Shown here: one piece after another, positions 6,665 to 14,412 of the stretch
How positions within the stretch are numbered: the stretch's first letter is position 1
Layout: each line of letters starts with the position of its first letter
Assembly (NCBI GenBank): GCA_964442385.1
Contig: CAYTYZ010000018.1
Span: forward strand, 1-19,307
Origin: CAYTYZ01 sp964442385
GTDB taxonomy: Bacteria > Patescibacteriota > Microgenomatia > UBA12405
Direction: 5' to 3'
Length of the DNA: 19,307 bases
Notes under the pieces: model-generated
Database searches by the model: none
What the model saw: the letters and a program-made list of their open reading frames with translations, nothing else
Told to the model about the DNA's origin: nothing
Position numbers and translations under genes: made by a program

Positions 6665-7990
6665 TTATTTTATACGACTAATGGAGTAAAAGGGTGGGTA
6701 AAATAGAAAGATAGCTGGTGATTCTTCTAGTAAAATCTTTTGAAATTCGGCGTAGATCTTTTTACGCTCCTGGAGATTGGTGGTTGACCTGCCTTCTTCG
6801 AGAAGTTTGTCCAATAGTGGATTGTTTATTCTAGTGATATTGCTACCCTGAGTAGAGTGCCAAAAACTGTATTGATCAGGGTCATCTGGAATAGATGTAA
6901 AGGTTAAATAGGTGTCAAAATCCCCTACTTCAGGTTGGTTTTTATAAATAACATCTACGTTCAGACCTAAAATATCCCGCCAGCTATTTTTAATTACCTC
7001 AGCTTGGGGTAGAAGTCCTCTATTGCCGATTAGAATTTGGATGTTTTTTAGTTCATTGCCCTTAAAAAGTTCTTTGGCTCGTTTGGCATCAAGGATATAT
7101 TCTTTTACATTTGGTGAAAAGGCCCAGGAGTTGGGTTCAAAAGATGTTAAGGCTCGGTCTTTTTTAGACTCGCTTTTAGGTGTGGCATAGGCTAGAGCCT
7201 GCCGAGTCTTTTTATCTAGTTTCTCGGTATTCAAGTAAAGGGCTGCATAACGATTAAAATCTAGTTTGGTATCTATTTTGAAAGCTGGCCAGGTAGGAAG
7301 CTCAACGCTATCCTCTATCATGGCAATATGGTCAATTTCTGCTAGTTTTAGCCCAAGGATGGCGTCTTTGGTTGATGGATAAAAGCGATAAACTAGGTTG
7401 GGCTTTTGGTGTTTAACATGGCTAAGTCTAACCTCTTTTAGAAAGCCACTTTGGTACTTTATTTTATCGATCTTGTATTCCCCTAGCCCTACAAGATCTG
7501 ACTTCAAAATAGGTTTACTTAGAATATCTGGCAGACTGGCGACAATACTGGGGGTTTGTATGGTTAAAGTATGATTGTCTAAAACTGTAGTTTGGAGAGA
7601 CTTGAACTCACCTTTTAAATCAGCGGCTACCAGGGTTTTATTGTTATGCCAATTAATACCTTTTTTTAGGGTAATTCGAATGGTTTTTTGATCGCTACTT
7701 TGTTGGATAGTCTCTACAATTGGTGAGGGTAAAAACTGGCCTAAGTTATTTTTTTGCGTAAGACCAAAGCTTAGAAGTTCGGTTATTTCGCGGGGTAGTT
7801 TGCGTTCAGTGGTAAGGGATATAATACCGTAATACTCGGTCTTAAATCTGGGTCCGTCAAAAAAAGAATAGATTTTAGGACTAAGAACTAGACCTAAAAA
7901 GCAAGCTATAAAAAAAACGACAAGAGCTAACCGGTGTCGTTTTCCTACCTCTTTTAGATATTCAAGCTTGAATCTTAGAGTTTTGGGCAT
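6665..7990 (-). CDS. Family 5 (oligopeptide/nickel type) extracellular solute-binding protein, membrane-tethered
   Basis: A 441-residue protein with the fold signature of SBP_bac_5: TIRITLKKGINWHNNKTLVAADLKGEFKSL (the family's ITLRDGVKWHDGxPxTAxDV motif), a middle lobe with LYLNTEKLDKKTRQALAYA, and a C-terminal FDTYLTFTSIPDDPDQYSFWHS plus NNPLLDKLLEEGR. Family members capture peptides or other solutes for an ABC importer. Instead of a lipobox it has an N-terminal transmembrane anchor (about residues 19-37). Its ATG directly abuts the secG stop (TAAATG), so it is translated in an operon with secG. No permease or ATPase gene is nearby, so its transporter must be elsewhere or it acts alone. Confidence 0.85.
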   Translation of the reverse strand: MPKTLRFKLEYLKEVGKRHRLALVVFFIACFLGLVLSPKIYSFFDGPRFKTEYYGIISLTTERKLPREITELLSFGLTQKNNLGQFLPSPIVETIQQSSDQKTIRITLKKGINWHNNKTLVAADLKGEFKSLQTTVLDNHTLTIQTPSIVASLPDILSKPILKSDLVGLGEYKIDKIKYQSGFLKEVRLSHVKHQKPNLVYRFYPSTKDAILGLKLAEIDHIAMIEDSVELPTWPAFKIDTKLDFNRYAALYLNTEKLDKKTRQALAYATPKSESKKDRALTSFEPNSWAFSPNVKEYILDAKRAKELFKGNELKNIQILIGNRGLLPQAEVIKNSWRDILGLNVDVIYKNQPEVGDFDTYLTFTSIPDDPDQYSFWHSTQGSNITRINNPLLDKLLEEGRSTTNLQERKKIYAEFQKILLEESPAIFLFYPPFYSISRIK

Positions 7991-8203
7991 TTAGTTTAAA
8001 ACTGACTGCAAGATACTGGTGGCTACAAACAAAACTAGACAGAAAATGGTGGTGTTAAAAATAATTTTATCCCAACCGCGCTTTTCACTGGCTGTGGCCA
8101 GTAGATTTGACCTGTTTTCATTTTCACCTGTGGCTTGTAAAAAAATTAGACTAATTAATACAACTGAAAGTAAAACTTGAAAAATTTCTAAGGGTATTTT
8201 CAT
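7991..8203 (-). CDS. secG: Preprotein translocase subunit SecG
   Basis: A 70-residue protein with two membrane segments (about 6-24 and 49-67) and the family's conserved middle: IFLQATGEN, then KRGWDKIIFNTTIF. SecG joins SecY and SecE in the membrane channel and assists SecA-driven export. Length and topology match small SecG proteins. A Shine-Dalgarno AAGGA lies 6 nt before the ATG, right after the stop of the upstream holin-like gene (2 nt gap). Linkage with exported-protein genes is consistent with an envelope operon. Confidence 0.85.
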   Translation of the reverse strand: MKIPLEIFQVLLSVVLISLIFLQATGENENRSNLLATASEKRGWDKIIFNTTIFCLVLFVATSILQSVLN

Positions 8204-8205
8204 AA

Positions 8206-8616
8206 TTAATCCTTACTTTTTGAAATAAAACTTGCAAAACTGATAAAAATGCTAAGAGTTAAGGATAATATAACATAACTGGCAAATCCTGAAAATTGCA
8301 TAGATGAGATACTGATACCTTCCCAGTTAATACTTAAACTATTTATTTGTCCTACTCGGAAGTTATCTACAATGAATTCTACGAAATATAGACCCAGGGT
8401 GTTTATTACAACTTTGATTAATCCTAAAGTTAGAATATTTATAGGTAATAGCAGTAAATTTATGACTGGCTTGATTATGGTTTCAAAGATACTGAGCAAA
8501 AGGCCAATTGTTAGAATATTGGCTAGGGTTTGGTTGTACTGAGGACCACCCCAAACATATCTTAATAGCACAACGCCTATGGAATTAAATAGTATTAGTC
8601 TAAGAATTTTTTTCAT
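8206..8616 (-). CDS. YvlD/phage-holin superfamily IV membrane protein
   Basis: A 136-residue protein with four predicted membrane segments and the family core IKPVINLLLLPINILTLGLI followed by VVINTLGLYFVEFIV. This matches the mycobacterial-phage-holin superfamily IV, best known in bacteria as YvlD. Despite the name, chromosomal members are not shown to be lytic; a role in envelope homeostasis is assumed. The start codon lies inside the last codons of the transglutaminase gene (17-nt overlap), so the two are probably translationally coupled. Confidence 0.85.
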   Translation of the reverse strand: MKKILRLILFNSIGVVLLRYVWGGPQYNQTLANILTIGLLLSIFETIIKPVINLLLLPINILTLGLIKVVINTLGLYFVEFIVDNFRVGQINSLSINWEGISISSMQFSGFASYVILSLTLSIFISFASFISKSKD

Positions 8617-10205
8617 ATATTTTGCGTATAAGTATTATAACCCCAAAGATAATAACTAGGAAAAATAGAATCAATCGATAGTTATGCCAGGTTAGGAGAG
8701 GGTAGGCAGAAAGTTGGTTGGAAAGTGGAGGTTGTCCTTCGTAATAATTTAAATTGGGATTAAAACTATTTAATTTTTGACTAAAGGCGCCTGTATAGAC
8801 TAAGGTTTTGACAAGGGGGGATTGGTCTAGCTCAAAAGGTTTAGTTGAGTATGTAACAAACACAGATTTGGGATTTTTTATGGATTTGTAGGATCCCGGT
8901 GGCAAGGGTTGGGTTGGACTAATTCCGCGAATAATAGAAGCTAAGTGGTTTAGATCAATACTGGAAAAATAATCAACACCTCCTGTAGTTTTGCCCCAAG
9001 TTGGGTCAATATCCTTCCAGGCTTTGATTGTACTGTCGTAATACTGGGGCCAAGTATGGAGAATGTCGGCATTTTGGTTTAGAGGTTTTATGGATTGATT
9101 ATTGGTAAGTGCATAACCAATAATTTGTCTGGAAGGGATACCACTTGACCGGGCAAGGGCAATAAAATAGTTGGTAAAATCGGTGCAAATGGCGTTTTTT
9201 GGGTTTTTTAAGATATTTTCCAAGCTGGCCTCGGTGGGTGAAGAAGCCCTGGTAAAATCATAGTCTAAGGTGGAGGTAACGGTCGTATAAATATCTTTGG
9301 GTGTAGACGGTGGACTATTTAAGCGTGGCCAAAGGTCATTGGATTTGGTTAAGTTGTCTAAATAGGTGGGACTAAAATTGTGAACATAGCTAGAGTTGGA
9401 ACCTAGTCGTGCCATACCCTGAAGTTGGATTTCCAGTTCCTGGTTGGGGGCCAAGGCATATCTAGCAAGCCAGTTGCCATCTGGATCCGTGGATACATTT
9501 TTGGGTTTGGGATCTATGGTAGATAATTTTACTTTTTGCCAAGCAGTATCAGGAGGTATGGGTATGTCTTTGGTAATTGGCTGGTTAGAGTCATTTTTTA
9601 CAAAATAATTGAGTTGAAATTCTACAATTTGGGCCTGACCAAAAGAAAAAATACTTTTATTCATACGCGCGTGAGATTGAATACGTGACGGANNNNNNNN
9701 NNGTACTACTAAAACTATGATCTGAAGTAAGGGGAACGCTTTGCTGGGCCACTTCTCCCCAAGAAGTAGGAGTTTTTATATTTACTGTGGTTTGGGTGGA
9801 ATAGGGATTTTCTAGTAGTGGCAGACTTAACTCGTGAATCTGTCCTCTTTCTTTGACTAAGCCTTTTTGTTTGTAGGAAATTGTAAATTTTTTAGTTTGT
9901 CCCTTGCCTAAGGCTGGCGAGGCAAACTCTAACGATAAATTATTTTGGCTAAAACTTTTTAGAACATTGCCGGATTGGTCAAAAGCTTGGACGTCAAAAA
10001 TCGGTGAACCGTCTACTTTTAGTGAATACTCTTTGGCGTAAAGAAGGGCTGTTTCGTTAGTTAAAGTAATATTGTAAGTAACCTTGGATTCAAGATTTTC
10101 GTAGAACTCATATTGAATTGTTTGAGAGACTTTAAATTCTTCCACTTGACTTCGGGTATTGTTCGTGTCAAAGTAACTTATGACACTGGCAAATACATTA
10201 TACAA
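8600..10205 (-). CDS. Membrane-anchored transglutaminase-domain protein (split in assembly by N gap)
   Basis: Two adjoining reading frames form one gene. The upstream part (10205 to about 9703) is an all-beta, exported-looking region of about 165 residues. The downstream part (from the gap to 8600) carries a second beta domain, then a transglutaminase core and a C-terminal membrane helix (LILFFLVIIFGVIILI). Counting from the internal ATG at 9664, the triad is Cys160 (NAICTDFTNY), His203 (ILHTWPQYY) and Asp220 (DIDPTWG). The frame changes exactly at the ten-N gap, and in-frame sequence continues upstream of that ATG (PSRIQSHARMNKS), so the break is an artefact of an arbitrary gap length. The 5' end is uncertain: TTG 10205 is the first candidate, and the hydrophobic stretch there looks like the end of a signal peptide. 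It heads the envelope operon and overlaps the divergent lexA start. Confidence 0.8.
9693..9702. other. Assembly gap (ten Ns)
   Basis: Ten consecutive Ns inside the transglutaminase gene. The true length is unknown and cannot leave the flanking frames as shown; a net length of 10 plus or minus a non-multiple of three would join them. Confidence 0.99.
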
Positions 10206-10800
10206 GAGACAAAAAGAGATTTATGAATATATTGCTAATACTGTAGAGGAAAAAGGTTTTGCCCCAACTCTGACAGAAATTGCTGATAATTTTGGATTAT
10301 CATCTTTGGCTACCGTCCACGAACATTTGGCTGTTTTAGAAAAAAAAGGCATGATTCGTAGATACAGAGGCGCTGTGCGAGGTATTGAGCTTCTGGAGCA
10401 TCAAAAAAGCGATGATGCAATGATAGATTTGCCAATCTTGGGTTTTATTGCATGTGGAGCTCCTTTGGAGCCTTATACTGATCCAAATGCGACTGTTTCA
10501 GTTTCTTCTAAATACACCTCTTCAAAATACAGATCTTTTGTTTTACAAGCAAAGGGTGACTCGATGATTGAGGATGGCATACTTCATGGTGACTATGTGG
10601 TGATCAAAGAGCAGATTGAAGCTAATAATGGAGACATTGTGGTAGCGGTATTGGACAATGGTTTTGCTACCTTAAAAAGATATTACAAAGAAGCCAATAG
10701 GATTCGACTACAACCGGCTAACTCTACAATGGAGCCTATGTTTGTAAAAAATATTACCATCAAAGGCAAGGTGATATCGGTAATACGCCAGTTTCAATAA
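10180..10800 (+). CDS. lexA: LexA-type SOS repressor (S24 peptidase)
   Basis: A 206-residue protein with the LexA winged-helix N domain (KRQKEIYEYIANTVEEKGFAPT, EIADNFGLSSLATVHEHLAVLEKKG, residues 9-67) and the S24 autoprotease domain. Catalytic Ser128 (AKGDSMIEDG) and Lys166 (FATLKRYY) are present at normal spacing. The scissile dipeptide, usually Ala-Gly, aligns with Cys92-Gly93 in LGFIACGAP. When RecA is activated, LexA cleaves itself and releases DNA-repair genes. The ATG at 10180 is the only conventional ATG start near the N domain. It overlaps the divergent transglutaminase gene's 5' end by up to 26 nt. No canonical CGAAC-N4-GTTCG box was found upstream. Confidence 0.92.
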   Translation: MTLANTLYKRQKEIYEYIANTVEEKGFAPTLTEIADNFGLSSLATVHEHLAVLEKKGMIRRYRGAVRGIELLEHQKSDDAMIDLPILGFIACGAPLEPYTDPNATVSVSSKYTSSKYRSFVLQAKGDSMIEDGILHGDYVVIKEQIEANNGDIVVAVLDNGFATLKRYYKEANRIRLQPANSTMEPMFVKNITIKGKVISVIRQFQ

Positions 10801-10852
10801 GTAAATGTGGCTAAATTGTATTGTCTGCCTATAGTGGAATGACAATGTAAAG

Positions 10853-10858
10853 TATAAT
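10853..10858 (+). promoter_or_regulatory. -10 element for leaderless rsmI transcript
   Basis: A perfect TATAAT followed by 5 nt (TGGCC) and the ATG at 10864. Because the -10 would overlap it, the TTG at 10858 cannot be the start codon if this promoter is used. No clear -35 is seen. Confidence 0.65.
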
Positions 10859-10863
10859 TGGCC

Positions 10864-11511
10864 ATGCTGTATTTAATTTCTACTCCAATTGGTAACCTGG
10901 GCGATATAACCCTACGATCTATAGACATTCTAGAAAAAGTTGAAATAGTACTGTGCGAGGATACGCGAGTAACTAATAGTCTTTTTGCCAAATTAGGAAT
11001 TAAAAATCAGCCGAAACTAATATCTTACTATCAAGAAGTTGAGTCCCAAAAGTTATCTGAAGTAGTTACCTATCTGCAGGCAGGAAAAATAGTGGCACTA
11101 CTTAGTGATGCTGGTACTCCCCTACTGTCTGACCCTGGCTGGTTACTTATCAAGACTTGTATAAAGTTGGGTGTACAGCTGGAGGCTTTGCCAGGAGCTA
11201 GTGCCATTTTGCCTGCGCTGCAGCTTTCAGGATTACCGGCGGATAAGTTTATTTATTTGGGATTTTTGCCCAAAAAATCGGCCGACAGACTAAAAATATT
11301 AAGTTCTTTTCCTGATATTACAAAAATTGCCTTTGAATCTGCTGAAAGACTAATGGATACTGTACAAGACATGGATAACGAAAGTAGCATAGCAATTTGC
11401 CGAGAACTAACCAAACTCCACCAAGAAGTGATTAGAGGTAAAAAACAAGTTGTTTTAGACCAGCTTAGTCAACTCGATCCTCGTGGCGAGGTAGTTATCG
11501 TTTGGCGCTAA
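10864..11511 (+). CDS. rsmI: 16S rRNA (cytidine(1402)-2'-O)-methyltransferase RsmI
   Basis: Tetrapyrrole-methylase-fold enzyme that 2'-O-methylates C1402 of 16S rRNA, tuning decoding at the P site. Diagnostic motifs: MLYLISTPIGNLGDITLRSI at the N terminus, LCEDTRVTNSLF, LLSDAGTPLLSDPG (SAM-binding loop), LEALPGASAILPALQLSGLP and FLPKKSADR. At 215 residues it lacks the C-terminal ~60-70 residues of E. coli RsmI (286 aa), as is usual for reduced genomes. The ATG at 10864 gives the standard MLYL start; a TTG two codons earlier is less likely. The 3' end overlaps convergent ppsA by 17 nt, with no terminator visible. Confidence 0.93.
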   Translation: MLYLISTPIGNLGDITLRSIDILEKVEIVLCEDTRVTNSLFAKLGIKNQPKLISYYQEVESQKLSEVVTYLQAGKIVALLSDAGTPLLSDPGWLLIKTCIKLGVQLEALPGASAILPALQLSGLPADKFIYLGFLPKKSADRLKILSSFPDITKIAFESAERLMDTVQDMDNESSIAICRELTKLHQEVIRGKKQVVLDQLSQLDPRGEVVIVWR

Positions 11512-13765
11512 CTCGCTTTTTTTCCGCCCAAGCGATTATTTCCCTAGTTCTGGTAATTGCGTCTGGACTAACTGAAATACCTGTTACACCCCATTCGACT
11601 AGTTTTTCAGCTAGTTCCGGATGATTACTGGGGGCTTGGCCACAGATAGAACAACTTATACCGTGTTTGACACAGGTTTTTACAGTACGTTCCAGGCACC
11701 ACAGGACGGCAGGATCCATTTCATTGTAAGCATTGGCTACTTCGGAGTTGTCCCTGTCTGTACCTAGAATTAACATGGTTAAATCGTTACTACCAATTGA
11801 TACTCCACCTATACCAACCTTTATAAACTCTTCTAGTTGGATGACATTAGTAGGTAATTCGCACATCATAAATAGTTTAAAACTAGGAGTGCGTAGAAGT
11901 CCGGCGTCAGATACAATCTGCTTGGTTTTTCTAAGTTCGTCTGGCGAGCGAACAAAAGGAATCATGAGATGAAGATTTTTGTAGCCATGCTTGTTTCGAA
12001 TTAATTTAATAGCTTCCAGTTCCATCTCAAAAACTTCTTTGTTGACGATATATCTGGCAGCTCCACGAAAGCCGAGTAAGGGATTTGGCTCGTCTGGTTC
12101 ATAGCGACTACCCCACTTGAGGTGCTTGTATTCGTTACTTTTAAAATCAGTGGCCCGGTAAATAATTGGCCTGGGGTCAAAAGCTTTTGCAAATTTTAAT
12201 ATTTCATGGGCTAGGGTTTTGATATACTCGTCTCTTTTACCTTCGGCCAGGACATGTTTGGGGTGAACGCCAATATTGGCCATCATAAACTCTGCCCGCA
12301 GTAGCCCCACTCCATCTACGTCTCTTTTTGCCATATCTTCCGCTAAATCTGGTTCTCCTAAGTTGACATAAAGCTTGGTGGCAGTTTTAATACGAGCTTT
12401 TTTGTTGTCTTCATCATTGCGGCTGGTGTCCATGCCAATTTGGGCAGGATGAACATTGCCTTTGGTAGCGTCTACGGTAACTATTTGTCCTTCTCGTAGA
12501 ATTTTTGTAGCTCCTTTGGCTCCAACTATACAGGGAACCCCTAGCTCGCGGGAAACTATAGCAGCATGTGAGGTTTGGCCACCACTATTAGTAACGATAG
12601 CAGCTACACGACGCATAGCTGGAACAAAATCTGGTGAAGTCATTTCGGTTACCAGAACATCACCTTTTTGGGCACGTTCGATTTCTTTGGGAGACTTTAA
12701 AATTACGACTTTTCCGGTGCCAACTCCAGGACTAGCGGGTTGTCCTTTGACTAGAATTGGAGCGATTATATTAAAAGCCTCTTGTTTTTTACTAGTATCA
12801 AGGGTGGTAATGGGTCTGGATTGGACAATATAGATCTTTCTGTCTTGGTCTAGGGCAAACTCGATATCTTGGGGCTTGCCATAGTGGTTGTGGACGCGCT
12901 GGCCCAAGCGAGCAATTTCAAGAGCTTCCTTTAGAGATAGTTTGTTGGCTTTTTGAAGAGATTTGGCAACTGGTACTTCTTTAGTTTCGTTAGGACCACG
13001 AATAAGTTGGACTGTTTGCTCAATATATTCTTTGGAATCAATGGTCCAATCGGACTTGTTTACAATATACTGTTCTGGGGTAATTTTTCCTTGAACAATA
13101 TATTCCCCTAGTCCCCAAATGGCTTCGACAATAATTTTGGTTTTGTCATTAGTAACAGGGTTTGCGGTAAACATTATTCCGGAAATTAGGGAATTGACTA
13201 GTTTCTGGACTGGAACGGCAATCCCCACTTTCATGTGGTCGTATTTTTGTTTTTCGCGGTAAAAAATGGCTCTTGGGGTAAAAAGGGATGCCCAACAGTC
13301 TTGGACACGTTTTACTACATTGGCCTCCCCTACTACATTTAAATAGGTTTCTTGCTGACCAGCAAAGCTTGCATCGGGCAAGTCTTCGGCTGTGGCCGAT
13401 GATCTGACGGCAACGGGCACATTGGTAAGACTATAATTACCAGAAAGTTCACGGTAAGATTTCATTACTTCAATAGCTGTGTCTTCTGGAAGCGGATTTT
13501 TGCGAATCAAATCTTGAATTTTTTTGGCAGTGGATTCTAGCTCTCTGGGGTCATCGACATTACAAGTAGTAATGATCTTTTTAATTTGGGGAGCCAGGTT
13601 ATAGTACTCTACAAAATCATAGTAAGCATTACTGGTGACCACGAAACCATTTGGCACTGGGATTTTGGCCTGGGTCATTTCGCCCAGATTAGCACCTTTT
13701 CCACCAGCAATAGGAATATCGTCGTGACTCAACTCTTTAAACCAGGCAACGTGTTTTTTAGTCAT
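11495..13765 (-). CDS. ppsA: Phosphoenolpyruvate synthase (pyruvate, water dikinase)
   Basis: A 756-residue enzyme converting pyruvate, ATP and water to phosphoenolpyruvate, AMP and phosphate, the gluconeogenic entry. The N-terminal ATP-grasp part has GGKGANLGEM (21-30) and VAVRSSATAEDLPDASFAGQ (118-137, Arg121). The swivelling domain carries the phosphohistidine His400 in SGGQTSHAAIV. The C-terminal TIM barrel has PFVRSPDE, GGVSIGSNDLTMLILGTDRD and catalytic Cys708 in CSICGQAPSN. Length is near the usual ~790. It starts 29 nt after holA on the same strand, so the two are probably cotranscribed. In fermentative CPR cells it may also run toward pyruvate (inference). Confidence 0.95.
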   Translation of the reverse strand: MTKKHVAWFKELSHDDIPIAGGKGANLGEMTQAKIPVPNGFVVTSNAYYDFVEYYNLAPQIKKIITTCNVDDPRELESTAKKIQDLIRKNPLPEDTAIEVMKSYRELSGNYSLTNVPVAVRSSATAEDLPDASFAGQQETYLNVVGEANVVKRVQDCWASLFTPRAIFYREKQKYDHMKVGIAVPVQKLVNSLISGIMFTANPVTNDKTKIIVEAIWGLGEYIVQGKITPEQYIVNKSDWTIDSKEYIEQTVQLIRGPNETKEVPVAKSLQKANKLSLKEALEIARLGQRVHNHYGKPQDIEFALDQDRKIYIVQSRPITTLDTSKKQEAFNIIAPILVKGQPASPGVGTGKVVILKSPKEIERAQKGDVLVTEMTSPDFVPAMRRVAAIVTNSGGQTSHAAIVSRELGVPCIVGAKGATKILREGQIVTVDATKGNVHPAQIGMDTSRNDEDNKKARIKTATKLYVNLGEPDLAEDMAKRDVDGVGLLRAEFMMANIGVHPKHVLAEGKRDEYIKTLAHEILKFAKAFDPRPIIYRATDFKSNEYKHLKWGSRYEPDEPNPLLGFRGAARYIVNKEVFEMELEAIKLIRNKHGYKNLHLMIPFVRSPDELRKTKQIVSDAGLLRTPSFKLFMMCELPTNVIQLEEFIKVGIGGVSIGSNDLTMLILGTDRDNSEVANAYNEMDPAVLWCLERTVKTCVKHGISCSICGQAPSNHPELAEKLVEWGVTGISVSPDAITRTREIIAWAEKKRVSAKR

Positions 13766-13794
13766 ATCGGGCAGTAAATATGATGGTTAATAAT

Positions 13795-14412
13795 CTATCC
13801 TAGCAGAGAAATCAGTACGCGTTCAAGGGCTAGTTCTTTGGGAATGGCCAGGGTTCCGGTTTTGTTTTGATAATCAAGCTCAATTAGGAGTAAATAAGTT
13901 TTTTTAAGCTTTTCTTTGTCAAATTTACTAAAAGTAGCCAGCTGTTTGCGAAAGCTATTTTTTACTAAATATAAAAACAGATCATAGGGTTCAGTTTGAA
14001 GCATTTTATCGTAGTTTTGGGCAAAAGCCTTGGCGTTTCCGGGAAGCAGAGAGTTTATAGTAGCCCAAAGAATATCGGCAGCCCGAAAGTCTTCGACTTT
14101 GGCTGTGGGAAAGGTTTTTAGTTGGGTGGCTGTTAGCTGTTTGTCTTGCCAGAGTACAATTTCCTCCTGGCTGGTAAGTAGAATTGGGACGATTTTTTCG
14201 AGCGTTGGTTTGGCTAATGAAAAGAAATTGTCGATAAGTAGGAGTTTTTTGTCGGCAAAAAATGAAACCGAGTTTAAAAACAGATTTACATTGTCCAGAG
14301 TGGCACTTTTGTGGTCGAGCCGCAGGGTGTTTGAGGTGGTCTTTGAATCAAGAAACTGATTGAGCTTGGCCCTGGAGCGTCCACTGTCCTGGCCATGAAA
14401 AATATAAATCAT
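13795..14412 (-). CDS. holA: DNA polymerase III delta-subunit-like protein, short form
   Basis: A 205-residue protein with the N-terminal delta-subunit signature: MIYIFHGQDSGRSRAKLNQFL, then LDNVNLFLNSVSFFADKKLLLIDNFFSL and EEIVLWQDKQLT, and a helical C-terminal part (KAFAQNYDKMLQTEPYDLFLYLVKNSFRKQLATF). Delta opens the sliding clamp within the clamp loader. Full-length HolA is about 340 aa, so part of the C-terminal collar region is missing or reduced. The start ATG overlaps the stop of the antisense-through-tRNA recombinase frame (ATGA arrangement at 14409-14412), which is an accident of integration. TATACT lies exactly 5 nt before the ATG. Confidence 0.75.
   Translation of the reverse strand: MIYIFHGQDSGRSRAKLNQFLDSKTTSNTLRLDHKSATLDNVNLFLNSVSFFADKKLLLIDNFFSLAKPTLEKIVPILLTSQEEIVLWQDKQLTATQLKTFPTAKVEDFRAADILWATINSLLPGNAKAFAQNYDKMLQTEPYDLFLYLVKNSFRKQLATFSKFDKEKLKKTYLLLIELDYQNKTGTLAIPKELALERVLISLLG

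Noticed and set aside
10141..10180. LexA box upstream of lexA
   Set aside because: Only CGAA direct half-sites (CGAACAATACCCGAAG on the minus strand) are present; no inverted CGAAC-N4-GTTCG arrangement.
10858..10863. TTG start for rsmI
   Set aside because: It overlaps the TATAAT -10; the family normally begins with M-LY-TPIGNL, matching the ATG at 10864.
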